Origin: Actinomycetota bacterium
GTDB lineage: Bacteria; Cyanobacteriota; Vampirovibrionia; Obscuribacterales; Obscuribacteraceae
Assembly: GCA_903970355.1 (NCBI GenBank)
Contig: CAJCIF010000136.1
Coordinates: forward strand, 1-13,482
Direction of reading: 5' to 3'
DNA length: 13,482 bases
This document shows, one piece after another, positions 7,240 to 13,482 of the stretch. Each line of letters opens with the position of its first letter. The stretch's first letter is position 1. Made by a program: the position numbers and the translations under genes. The notes beneath the pieces were generated by a model. The model was not told the origin of the DNA. It did no database searches and was given only the letters and a program-made list of their open reading frames with translations.

Positions 7240-8424
7240 TTAGGGTGCTGTCTGCGTCTCTGCTAAAACGAATGTCCGTTCCAGAACTTCTGCTACAACT
7301 TGATCGGGTGTAGATGCACCGGAAGTAATACCAATACTGATTTCGCCATCGGGCAACCAGTCATTTGTTTCTTTAATACCTTCGTGCAGTGATTTATGGC
7401 GAATACGATTGCCCGGCAAGAGGCAATCAACGCCGTCAATATGATAGGACATAAGCCCTTTTGCCTCGGAAATCTCTTGCAGGTGTCCGGTATTTGATGA
7501 GTTGAATCCACCAATAACAAGGACAAGATCAAGGTGTTCATCCACCATTTTGAGCATGGCGTCCTGCCGTTCTTGTGTAGCATCACATATGGTATCGCCC
7601 GGGCTCAAGAAGTGCTCGTCAATTACATCCGGACCATACTTCGTTAGCATCGTCTTTTCAAAGAGCTTACCGATTCTTTCCGTTTCTCCTTTTAGCATTG
7701 TGGTTTGGTTGGCAATGCCGACTCTTACAAGCTGTGTATCTACGTCAAAACCAGGCGAAGACGCCTTGTGAAACTTCTGGTAGAAATCTTCCTTCTTTCC
7801 GCCCTCAAGGATAAAGTTGCATACATACTCAGCTTCTTGCAGATTCTGCACGATCAGGTAATGACCGGAACGAGAGGATGTTGCAATCGTTTCCTCATGG
7901 TTGTATTTGCCGTGAATAATGGCTGTAAAGTCGCTCTTTTCGTATTTGGCGATGCGATTCCAAACTCTTGAAACCCAGGGGCAGGTCGTATCCACAATCT
8001 CACATTTCTTGGCAGCCAATAAATTGAGTTCCTCTACACTGGCACCAAAGGCAGGCAGAATGACAACATCATCAGCCTGAACTTCGTTGTAGTTTTTGCT
8101 GCCATCAGAATTAAATTGCACAAAGCGAATATCCTTGCGCTTTAAGTTGTTATTGACAACTGGGTTGTGGATAATCTCGTTGGTAATCCAAATTTGCCGG
8201 TCCGGAAAATGTTTTCGTGTTTCATAAGCCATTGATACGGCTCGATCGACTCCCCAGCAAAAGCCAAAAGCCTCTGCCAGTTTTATAGTTACCCGACCGC
8301 GTTGCATCACATTGCCGTTAGACCGCAGCTGTTGAATCAGTTCTGAGTCGTAATCAAAATTGAGTTCGACATCAACTTGCTCTTTTAGTCCAAAGCCTTT
8401 GCGGTGATAATTGGCACCTGTCAT
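7240..8424 (-). CDS. ispH: 4-hydroxy-3-methylbut-2-enyl diphosphate reductase
   Basis: Final enzyme of the MEP isoprenoid pathway; it reduces HMBPP to IPP and DMAPP with a [4Fe-4S] cluster. The cluster cysteines are C56 (GFCWGV), C148 (DTTCPWV) and C280 (DTICDAT). Substrate contacts include H86 (IIHNPVV), H171 (HGKYNHEE) and the SGAST motif (368-372). At 394 residues it is the long cyanobacterial/plant type rather than the ~310-residue proteobacterial type. The N-terminal [14 protein letters not shown] (4-17) matches the extension found in cyanobacterial IspH, which supports the ATG at 8424. No strong ribosome-binding site precedes it. A GNAT gene follows 10 bp downstream. It diverges from the 794-residue protein gene across 173 bp. 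Confidence 0.97.
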   Translation of the reverse strand: MTGANYHRKGFGLKEQVDVELNFDYDSELIQQLRSNGNVMQRGRVTIKLAEAFGFCWGVDRAVSMAYETRKHFPDRQIWITNEIIHNPVVNNNLKRKDIRFVQFNSDGSKNYNEVQADDVVILPAFGASVEELNLLAAKKCEIVDTTCPWVSRVWNRIAKYEKSDFTAIIHGKYNHEETIATSSRSGHYLIVQNLQEAEYVCNFILEGGKKEDFYQKFHKASSPGFDVDTQLVRVGIANQTTMLKGETERIGKLFEKTMLTKYGPDVIDEHFLSPGDTICDATQERQDAMLKMVDEHLDLVLVIGGFNSSNTGHLQEISEAKGLMSYHIDGVDCLLPGNRIRHKSLHEGIKETNDWLPDGEISIGITSGASTPDQVVAEVLERTFVLAETQTAP

Positions 8425-8486
8425 TATTTATGAGCCCTTAGTACTTTGTCCGATAATATCAGCCACCCGCCATTATTACTTGAATT

Positions 8487-8516
8487 TTGACAGAAATGAT
8501 TGTCCTAATGCATAAG
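8487..8516 (+). promoter_or_regulatory. Candidate sigma70-type promoter for the 8598-11601 pair
   Basis: A perfect TTGACA at 8487-8492 is followed after 18 nt by CATAAG (8511-8516, four of six consensus bases). This would give a leader of about 75 nt before the ATG at 8598. A second -10-like TATAAC sits at 8536-8541 without a matching -35. Called by eye. Confidence 0.42.
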
Positions 8517-8597
8517 CGGGCATTCTGAATGTGGGTATAACATTTACTGCACCGAACTTATTGCATAGAATTTCCGGGTTTACCAAAGGGAAGGTTA

Positions 8598-10982
8598 ATG
8601 AACACGATTGCGAAGGAGGAAATTCTTCGGCTGAATTGTCCCGGATTTGGGCAACAGTCCGATTTAACTATTGGCAACGCCCGAGCCCTCGATACTTACA
8701 AAGCAATCTTCGTTAACCCAACCAGCATTCTTCATTTGTTCGATGAAGGGTCGGACACGCTTCGTCAGATAGAAGCAGCCCAGAAAGAAGGGCAAATGGA
8801 ATTTTCGTTGCCTTCTGATGATCTCTTGAGCAGACTGAACGATGAAGCAATCGTTAGAACCGAAGAGTTGGTGAAGTTTCTTGAGGGTGGCGGTCTCCTG
8901 ATTTATTTCCTTTGCCGGCCCTTTAAGTTATTGGGTCCATCCCTCAACATGGACAACTATTTCTGGCTTTTAACCCTGGCTCCTGATAAACCTGCCAAAT
9001 CAGACTCAAATACTTCAGCCGATCGCAATATGAGTACGGCTGCGCAAGGGCGAAACATTGAAACTACGCCTGATGCAGAAGATTCAGAATTTGCCCATTA
9101 CTTCACCCAGACTGGTCTGGAGTGGAGCACCGTTATACGAACCGATTTTCTTATGGAAGGCTACACGGCTCTTGCTCTTGCCGGAACTAAAAAGTGCATA
9201 GCCGCGGAATTGTTTGCCGGTGACAATGGTGGTCGAGTCGTTTTTCTTCCCGCACCATATTCGCCGGATTTCGACAAAACACTAATTGAGTGCACAACCC
9301 TCTGGTATAACCGCAAGTCTGGTGAAGAAATCACCATGGAAGATGTCAGAAGTGCTCTTGGCACAAGTTATACAAAGAGCGGCACCGAAAGTACTACCGA
9401 ACGCGTACAAGCTGCCCAAGTAGAAGCGGCAAAAGAAGAATTGATCGCACGTGAAAAAGCTGTTGCTGAGAAGCTTTCGATCGAAATGGCAGCAACAGAA
9501 AGAGAAGTTTTTGCAAAGAGCAGACAAAATATGTCAGCCGCAAAAGCGGAAGGCGGGGCTTCATCTGCATCGACCGGAACGGCAACGGTAGCTAAAGGAG
9601 AGAGCCAGGCACCAGCCAAACCGGCATCGGGAACTGGTTCCAATGGTCCATCTAAACCGGCTGCCCAATCTTCTGCACCGCCGCCAATACAAAAAACCGA
9701 ATCCGGATTGGTAGTACCGAAACTGGATAAGACTCTGACACCAAAACCAGTGTCATCTGGCACCACATCCAGTGGCACAGAAACAGCCTCTAAACCTGAA
9801 GTTAAAGAACCTGAAGTATACGATAAAGCAGAACCATTGCCGACACCAAAAGTAGAAAGTGCACCAAAACGGCCCGGCAGTCTGGTTGCAGAAAGCCTAT
9901 TGAAAGAGCTGGAAGAATCAGCAAATAGAGAATCGCAAACGAAAGCTGCTGAATCCGAAAAATCAAAACCGGCAGAATCAAAATCAGCAGAACCAAAACC
10001 AGCAGAACCAAAATCAGAAGAACCAAAGCCGGAAGAACCAAAACCAGAAGAATTAAAACCGGAAGCAAAAGCTACTGAACCGGACAAGCCTAAAGTCGAA
10101 CCAGAAAAACCGCAACCGGAACCGGAAAAACCAAAAGCGGAACCTGAAAAGCCCAAACCGGAACCGGAAAAACCAAAAGCGGAACCCGAAAAGCCAAAAC
10201 CAGAACCGGAAAAACCAAAAGCGCAACCTGAAAAGCCAGAACCGCAAAAGGCTGAAACTGCGCCACCAAAACCGATTGAAAAACCAGTAGAAAAGCCGGC
10301 AGCAGCACCGCGCCCGGCTGAACCTGTAACGGCACAAACAAAAGAATCTGTGCCTAAGTTCGAATCGAAAACGCCTGCACCAGAGTGGGTTCATAATTTC
10401 CCGTTCCCCGGATTGGATGACTTCAAAGTTGAGCGCGGATCGCTCTACGAGCAAATCCGTCAGCTGCAAACAAAAATCAACAACCTGGACGACAAAATAG
10501 CCGGCTTTGACAGCATCAAAAACGCCTTGTTAGCCGGTGAGGGAGAAGACCTTGTAAACGTTTGCAAGAAGACATTTACGAAACTAGGCTGGAGTACCAA
10601 ACCGGCCGGAAACGAAGAAGAACTATGGCTGTGCGTCAATGATGAACCGGAAGCGGTCGTGCGCATTGTTAGAAGCCCCGATCAAGCGAAACGCGGTGAT
10701 CTGGCTCAGTTGGATCTGGCATGCACAAAATTCTGGGAAGAAAATGGCCGGGAAGCTAAAGGCATCCTGCTGATCAGCACCTGGACAAAGGGCGGTGGAC
10801 CGGATGAACCGGAATTCCCAACCCCCGTAGCTGAGTTTGCAGAAAAACATAATTTGTGTCTGCTTACATCTGCTCAACTTTTAAGTGCGTTTAGAGAGTT
10901 AGAATTAGGCAAGGGTTCCGGCGAGGATCTGCGCAAGAAGATCAGCGCCACAAACGGCCCCCTCAAAGGTTTTACGCTCTAG
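8598..10982 (+). CDS. Uncharacterised three-part protein with Pro/Glu/Lys repeat linker and degenerate nuclease-like C-terminal domain
   Basis: The product is 794 aa with no signal peptide or membrane helix. Residues ~1-240 form a globular alpha/beta domain: LDTYKAIFVNP (31-41), FLEGGGLLIYFLCRP (94-108) and GGRVVFLPAPY (211-221) resemble the strand-turn pattern of GATase-like/ThuA-like folds. Residues ~262-318 are Ala/Glu-rich and probably helical or coiled coil. Residues ~320-600 are a disordered Ser/Pro/Lys/Glu linker with two tandem repeat arrays. Residues ~613-640 look like a short coiled coil. Residues ~641-770 follow the order of PD-(D/E)XK-like domains: GEGEDLVNVCKKTFTKLGW, a strand pair, then KGILLIST and HNLCLLTSAQLLSAF. 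At the expected E-x-K strand the sequence is VVRIVRS (687-693), so the catalytic acid and lysine are absent. The ATG has AGGGAAGG just upstream. The fold assignments are my inference; the function is unknown. Confidence 0.8.
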   Translation: MNTIAKEEILRLNCPGFGQQSDLTIGNARALDTYKAIFVNPTSILHLFDEGSDTLRQIEAAQKEGQMEFSLPSDDLLSRLNDEAIVRTEELVKFLEGGGLLIYFLCRPFKLLGPSLNMDNYFWLLTLAPDKPAKSDSNTSADRNMSTAAQGRNIETTPDAEDSEFAHYFTQTGLEWSTVIRTDFLMEGYTALALAGTKKCIAAELFAGDNGGRVVFLPAPYSPDFDKTLIECTTLWYNRKSGEEITMEDVRSALGTSYTKSGTESTTERVQAAQVEAAKEELIAREKAVAEKLSIEMAATEREVFAKSRQNMSAAKAEGGASSASTGTATVAKGESQAPAKPASGTGSNGPSKPAAQSSAPPPIQKTESGLVVPKLDKTLTPKPVSSGTTSSGTETASKPEVKEPEVYDKAEPLPTPKVESAPKRPGSLVAESLLKELEESANRESQTKAAESEKSKPAESKSAEPKPAEPKSEEPKPEEPKPEELKPEAKATEPDKPKVEPEKPQPEPEKPKAEPEKPKPEPEKPKAEPEKPKPEPEKPKAQPEKPEPQKAETAPPKPIEKPVEKPAAAPRPAEPVTAQTKESVPKFESKTPAPEWVHNFPFPGLDDFKVERGSLYEQIRQLQTKINNLDDKIAGFDSIKNALLAGEGEDLVNVCKKTFTKLGWSTKPAGNEEELWLCVNDEPEAVVRIVRSPDQAKRGDLAQLDLACTKFWEENGREAKGILLISTWTKGGGPDEPEFPTPVAEFAEKHNLCLLTSAQLLSAFRELELGKGSGEDLRKKISATNGPLKGFTL
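9963..10067 (+). repeat. 15-nt tandem repeat encoding seven 5-residue units
   Basis: Seven in-frame copies of a pentapeptide close to PKPAE/PKPEE cover residues 456-490 of the 794-residue protein, with a single LKPEA variant at the end. The codons are imperfectly conserved (CCA/CCG, GCA/GAA), consistent with old slippage expansion under selection for charge and proline content. Confidence 0.85.
10098..10244 (+). repeat. 21-nt tandem repeat encoding seven heptapeptides EPEKPKx
   Basis: Seven consecutive heptads, EPEKPQP, EPEKPKA, EPEKPKP, EPEKPKA, EPEKPKP, EPEKPKA, QPEKPEP, cover residues 501-549. Alternate heptads are nearly identical at DNA level, giving a 42-nt higher-order period. The reading frame is maintained throughout. 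Confidence 0.9.
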
Positions 10983-11004
10983 GTCGGGATAAGGAAACTC
11001 AGAC

Positions 11005-11601
11005 TTGAACTTGTCAACCTTAGTGGTTTGTGATTCGAGCGCGGAAAAGCGCCAGCAAATCGAAGAATTGGTCACAAGCCAAGCTGATTTATCTTTGCTG
11101 TCATCAACAAGCCGGCAGGGTGCCCGCAATCAAATTGACGGGCAAAGTCCACAACTTGTCTGGCTGGAACTTGATCCAGATCCAACCACAGGTGTGTCTT
11201 TGCTTGGAGCATTGCACCAATCATTCCCGAACACTTATTTCCTTGTCAGCTACCAGACTCTTAATGCAGACCTGGTCAAATCTTCAATGCAGAATGGTGC
11301 TGTTGACTACCTTGATGCTGGTACTTGGCAAGAGCAATTGCCGGAAGTAATTACACGCATTCTTACAAGAGAAAAAGTAGCCCAGGAAGCGGCAGCAGCA
11401 AAAGATGCTGAGATAAAGGAAAGAGTGCGCAAGTTTAGTGCGACAGCAGATCGCATGCCGGCCTACAATCAATCCATCAATAAGATGCGCAAAACCATGG
11501 AAGAAAATGGACAGGAGGAAGTGCCCTTGCCTCCATGGGTGATGCCTACCATTATTGTATTTTTCGTGGCGCTTTTGGCAGCCGTTTATTTCTTTCGCTA
11601 A
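11005..11601 (+). CDS. Tail-anchored pseudo-receiver domain protein
   Basis: Residues ~4-120 read as a response-regulator receiver fold: LVVCDSSAEKRQQIEELV (6-23), LVWLELDPDPTTGVSLLGAL (51-70), TYFLVSYQ (strand 4) and NGAVDYLDAG (strand 5). The position of the phosphorylated Asp is occupied by Glu55, judged from the Gly eight residues later. The conserved C-terminal Lys is replaced in DYLDAG. It therefore should not accept a phosphoryl group in the normal way. An Ala/Lys/Glu-rich helix follows (~121-160). The last ~22 residues (PPWVMPTIIVFFVALLAAVY to FFR) form a single membrane helix with almost nothing after it, that is, a tail anchor leaving the domain in the cytoplasm. The start is TTG at 11005 with AAGGA 9 nt upstream. 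It lies 22 bp after the 794-residue protein gene, so it is probably in the same operon. Confidence 0.82.
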   Translation: MNLSTLVVCDSSAEKRQQIEELVTSQADLSLLSSTSRQGARNQIDGQSPQLVWLELDPDPTTGVSLLGALHQSFPNTYFLVSYQTLNADLVKSSMQNGAVDYLDAGTWQEQLPEVITRILTREKVAQEAAAAKDAEIKERVRKFSATADRMPAYNQSINKMRKTMEENGQEEVPLPPWVMPTIIVFFVALLAAVYFFR

Positions 11602-11931
11602 TTAGGCGGCCACAGCTTCATCTATTTTTGCAGCGAGAATGAAATCGTTCTCGGTTAGCCCATCGACGGCGTGCGTCCAGATTGTGATCACAAGCTCCGC
11701 CCAACGCACAGTTAAGTCCGGATGGTGTCCTTCTTCTTCAGCAATGTCGCCGATGCGATTTGCCAGGCTGAGCGATTGCTTGAAATCTTTTAGTTTGACG
11801 GATTTCTGCAGTCGATTTTGGGCGTTAATCTGCCAGTCTTTAAGCTCCAGCAATAACTGTGCGGCTTCAGGAGGACTTAGTTTCGGGGTTTTGCCTGAGC
11901 AATCTATGCATTTTTTTTCGCTAAGCCTCAT
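11602..11931 (-). CDS. Pterin-4a-carbinolamine dehydratase
   Basis: Dehydrates 4a-hydroxytetrahydropterin (PCD/DCoH/PhhB family), recycling the cofactor of pterin-dependent hydroxylases. The family motif is intact: EEEGHHPDLTVRW (65-77), with H69, H70 and P71, then ITIWTHAVDGLTENDF (82-97), with H87 and the distal Asp. At 109 aa it is a normal full-length family member. Two N-terminal cysteines (C8, C11) form an extra CxxC. The ATG at 11931 has GAGG a few bases upstream on the minus strand. The stop abuts the stop of the convergent pseudo-receiver gene with no spacer. No aromatic amino acid hydroxylase is in the window. In bacteria without one, PCD proteins have been proposed to serve other roles, such as in molybdopterin metabolism. 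Confidence 0.93.
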   Translation of the reverse strand: MRLSEKKCIDCSGKTPKLSPPEAAQLLLELKDWQINAQNRLQKSVKLKDFKQSLSLANRIGDIAEEEGHHPDLTVRWAELVITIWTHAVDGLTENDFILAAKIDEAVAA

Positions 11932-11971
11932 ATAATTGCCTCATCAATTTCAATAACGCAGAGGCATGGCA

Positions 11972-12000
11972 TTGCCAGGCCCACAAAAGAGTAATATATC
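11972..12000 (+). promoter_or_regulatory. Candidate promoter for the UPF0158-like gene
   Basis: TTGCCA (11972-11977) and TATATC (11995-12000) are separated by 17 nt. Transcription would begin near 12007, only about 11 nt before a GTG at 12018 but 35 nt before the ATG at 12042. This favours the ATG as the true start. Confidence 0.42.
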
Positions 12001-12041
12001 GTCTTGAGCAAACAATTGTGCAGGTGGGCAGGGCTTTGAAC

Positions 12042-12467
12042 ATGAAGGAAGTGCCAATCGACATGGATTATCTTGCCTTTGCTTATCAGGATGATTCACC
12101 CGATAACATCTATTATCTTGATACCGAATTTGGTGACATCCGTTTGGTCAATAAAAATTTGTCTGAACTAAAAGATTTGACGGATGAGTTGGAAAAGACG
12201 GAAGGCAGATTTTTATACATACCAAAACCATCCAAAGAACTGCTTCTAGAAGATCTCGCCGACTTCATGGCTACAATTCAGGATGACAATCTCAAAAAAA
12301 TCCTGCCGATCGCCTTTGAGAGTCCTCACGTTTACGAAACGTTCAAATCAATTCTGGCGAAAGTGCCGGAGGAAACAAACCGGCTTAATGCCTTTTTGCA
12401 ATTGCAGACTAAAGCCCGTGTCTCGAAATGGCTTAACGCTAACTTCATTAAGCCCGCCGCTGGTTAG
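12042..12467 (+). CDS. UPF0158-like protein
   Basis: A 141-residue protein of unknown function that matches the general layout of the UPF0158 family. It has an N-terminal VPIDMDYLAFAYQ (4-16), then YYLDTEFGDIRLV (24-36) like the YLD-x-x-TG segment, RFLYIPKPSKE (56-66), EDLADFMATI (70-79), VYETFKSIL (98-106) where the family has a GAFRRFK-type motif, and the terminal VSKWLNANFI (127-136). An in-frame GTG at 12018 would add 8 residues. The ATG at 12042 is preferred because the family resemblance begins there and the promoter geometry fits. The gene converges on the Sm-like gene, 12 bp between stops. Confidence 0.75.
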   Translation: MKEVPIDMDYLAFAYQDDSPDNIYYLDTEFGDIRLVNKNLSELKDLTDELEKTEGRFLYIPKPSKELLLEDLADFMATIQDDNLKKILPIAFESPHVYETFKSILAKVPEETNRLNAFLQLQTKARVSKWLNANFIKPAAG

Positions 12468-12479
12468 CTAATACTGCGG

Positions 12480-12716
12480 TCAAACTGTTGTGGAATCGCG
12501 CGTCGACCGGGCCATATATGGCACACCCAGACCGGTACCGCGGTCCGGCAAGGCAGGTCCACGCACACATTTAATAGCACCCCAGGGCAAGTACAAGGTC
12601 TCATTTTCTCGACGCAGACACAGATACGTGGTCTGGTCGATCATAGCGACCTCCCCTTCAACTTGTTCGCCTGTCACCATCAAAACGGTTACAGGGGTAT
12701 TAAGTGGAATTGCCAA
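12480..12716 (-). CDS. Small Sm/Hfq-like beta-barrel protein (putative)
   Basis: A 78-residue protein. Residues 7-52 (TPVTVLMVTGEQVEGEVAMI, then DQTTYLCLRR, then TLYLPWGAIKCVRG) follow the five-strand order of Sm/Hfq-like small barrels: a strand, a turn with G-x-x-x-x-G, an acidic residue, a strand, and a final strand ending in an AI-x-x-x-x pattern. Cyanobacterial Hfq has a comparable VTG and AI arrangement. The N-terminal Hfq helix is absent, and a basic, glycine-containing tail of 25 residues follows. The start is TTG at 12716-12714, strongly supported by AGGAGG (complement of 12724-12729) 7 nt upstream. A -10/-35 pair lies further upstream. An RNA-binding role is inference; another SH3-like barrel is possible. 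Confidence 0.62.
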   Translation of the reverse strand: MAIPLNTPVTVLMVTGEQVEGEVAMIDQTTYLCLRRENETLYLPWGAIKCVRGPALPDRGTGLGVPYMARSTRDSTTV

Positions 12717-12723
12717 GGAAATG

Positions 12724-12729
12724 CCTCCT
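12724..12729 (-). promoter_or_regulatory. Strong Shine-Dalgarno for the Sm-like gene
   Basis: The minus strand reads AGGAGG followed by 7 nt and then TTG. It is the best ribosome-binding site in the window and is what decides the TTG start at 12716. Confidence 0.75.
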
Positions 12730-12752
12730 GTTTCCTTATCAAGTCTTCCCTA

Positions 12753-12781
12753 TATATAGATGCTAGTTCGTACCTTCGCAA
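12753..12781 (-). promoter_or_regulatory. Candidate promoter for the Sm-like gene
   Basis: On the minus strand TTGCGA (12781-12776) is followed after 17 nt by TATATA (12758-12753), inside an alternating TA run. The leader to the TTG start would be about 30 nt and would include the AGGAGG. Confidence 0.42.
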
Positions 12782-12915
12782 TTGTCGAGGCCATACTCAA
12801 TTTATGGCTATTCTTGAAAAGTTATTCCCGTTCCAACAAAATTCGAACATTGCGGTGCAACTCATTCAGTTAACATTCATAGTGTATAGAAAGATAGAAT
12901 CAAAAAATTATCGCT

Positions 12916-13482
12916 ATGCAAGAAAAGAAAGCTCAAAAATTCAACCTCCTCGTGACAGCAATACTGCTTATATTGCCGCTCACCGGCTGTGCTTCAAAGA
13001 TTAGCCTTTCAAAAAATAGTGGACCGATTGCACATCCTCCCACAAGTGGGAAGCGTCAATTGCTAGCTGATGCCACTGTCCAACAGCCGAAGAAGGAAGA
13101 ACCTCCACCGCCTCCACCTCAAAACAATGGACCACCGCCGGCGGTAACCGGCCACTGGAAACTCGGATTTCTGGCTGGCACAAAGAATCTCACCTCCACT
13201 ATGGATCTCACCCAAAATGGAAATTCATTTTCCGGTCAGGGCACAGATGACGGCTCTAATCTGGCTTTCACCGTTGAAAAAGGTCAAATCACAGGCAGTC
13301 AGGTTGAATTTTTCAAAGTCTATAAAAATGGCAAAACACCTCCCGTAGACTATTCAGGTACCTTTCAGAACATCAAAGATGCAAACTATACAGGCCCCTA
13401 TCTAAGCGGCGAATACCAGGTTCCTGTGAAAGGCAAAACCTTGAGTGGCCAATGGGAAGCCGAAATAGTAGAAGAAAATGCG
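12916..13482 (+). CDS. Putative lipoprotein with polyproline linker (3' end cut by window edge)
   Basis: 189 residues are visible before the window ends, with no stop. The N-terminus has Lys residues (4, 5, 8), a hydrophobic stretch NLLVTAILLILPLTG (10-24) and a lipobox LTGC with the lipidated Cys25, so it is exported and anchored by lipid. A proline-rich linker (EEPPPPPPQNNGPPP, 61-75) separates the anchor from a beta-rich domain starting GHWKLGF (79-85), with DLTQNGNSFSGQGTD (97-111) and YSGTF (146-150). The repeated N-G-x-x-F/L-x-G pattern is typical of small secreted beta-barrel or calycin-like domains. No Shine-Dalgarno is evident before the ATG. The function is unknown. Confidence 0.85.
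   Translation, partial: MQEKKAQKFNLLVTAILLILPLTGCASKISLSKNSGPIAHPPTSGKRQLLADATVQQPKKEEPPPPPPQNNGPPPAVTGHWKLGFLAGTKNLTSTMDLTQNGNSFSGQGTDDGSNLAFTVEKGQITGSQVEFFKVYKNGKTPPVDYSGTFQNIKDANYTGPYLSGEYQVPVKGKTLSGQWEAEIVEENA

Noticed and set aside
9368..10156. Long open frame on the minus strand (262 codons, Gly/Ser/Phe-rich)
   Set aside because: It lies opposite the Pro/Glu/Lys repeat linker, and its SGFGSSGF-type repeats are the mirror of that low-complexity coding sequence. No ribosome-binding site or homology.
10098..10244. Regular 21-nt repeats considered as a CRISPR or DNA-binding array
   Set aside because: There are no spacers, the repeats are head-to-tail, and the frame is preserved as EPEKPKx heptads; it is a coding repeat.
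10053..10469. Minus-strand frame rich in Arg/Phe/Trp opposite the heptad repeats
   Set aside because: Composition is an artefact of reading EPEKPK codons backwards; no start signal or conserved motif.
12018..12041. GTG start 24 nt upstream of the UPF0158-like ATG
   Set aside because: It would leave a leader of about 11 nt from the proposed promoter and adds residues not matching the family N-terminus.
12490..12759. Plus-strand frame of 89 codons opposite the Sm-like gene
   Set aside because: The minus-strand frame has AGGAGG, a promoter-like pair and a sensible fold pattern; the plus-strand frame is Arg/Ser-rich with no initiation signal.
12663..13004. Plus-strand frame of 113 codons ending inside the lipoprotein gene
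   Set aside because: It crosses an intergenic promoter region and overlaps the lipoprotein signal peptide in another frame; no motif.
13038..13051. Palindrome TCCCACAAGTGGGA considered as an operator or terminator
   Set aside because: It lies inside the lipoprotein coding sequence, the loop would be only 2 nt, and no T-run follows.

Overview
This looks like an ordinary stretch of bacterial chromosome with unremarkable base composition. Gene affinities point to the cyanobacterial phylum, most likely a non-photosynthetic relative (Vampirovibrionia/Melainabacteria, for instance Obscuribacterales). The best clue is the IspH protein: it is the long (~394 aa) cyanobacterial/plant type and carries the NYHRKGFG N-terminal signature. 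The palindrome CGATCG, core of the cyanobacterial HIP1 element, also occurs 12 times in 13.5 kb. No photosynthesis gene, tRNA, rRNA, insertion sequence or CRISPR array was seen. The taxonomic call is inference.

Layout. (1) 1-1987, minus strand: hemE and the 5' two-thirds of a HemY-type protoporphyrinogen oxidase gene (hemG), coupled by a TAATG overlap; these are heme biosynthesis genes. (2) 2070-6471, plus strand: five tightly packed genes encoding a QueC-family synthase, a QueD/PTPS enzyme, a GT9 glycosyltransferase, a probable cytoplasmic beta-propeller, and a thioredoxin-reductase-like flavoprotein without the redox CxxC. The first two belong to 7-deazaguanine (preQ0/queuosine) chemistry; the last three have no known place in that pathway. 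(3) 6456-8424, minus strand: ispH followed by a GNAT acetyltransferase. (4) 8598-11601, plus strand: a 794-residue three-part protein with a Pro/Glu/Lys repeat linker and a C-terminal domain resembling a PD-(D/E)XK nuclease fold that has lost its catalytic residues. It is followed by a tail-anchored pseudo-receiver protein. (5) 11602-11931, minus strand: pterin-4a-carbinolamine dehydratase. (6) 12042-12467, plus strand: a UPF0158-like protein, convergent with a small Sm/Hfq-like protein (12480-12716, minus). (7) 12916 to the window end: a truncated lipoprotein with a polyproline linker.

Two places are candidates for something undescribed. One is the queC-queD-GT9-propeller-flavoprotein operon, which may modify or glycosylate a deazaguanine or pterin. 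The other is the pair of a catalytically degenerate nuclease-fold protein and a membrane-anchored, non-phosphorylatable receiver. Both proposals are inference from family resemblance and gene order. There is no gene-free stretch above 300 bases.
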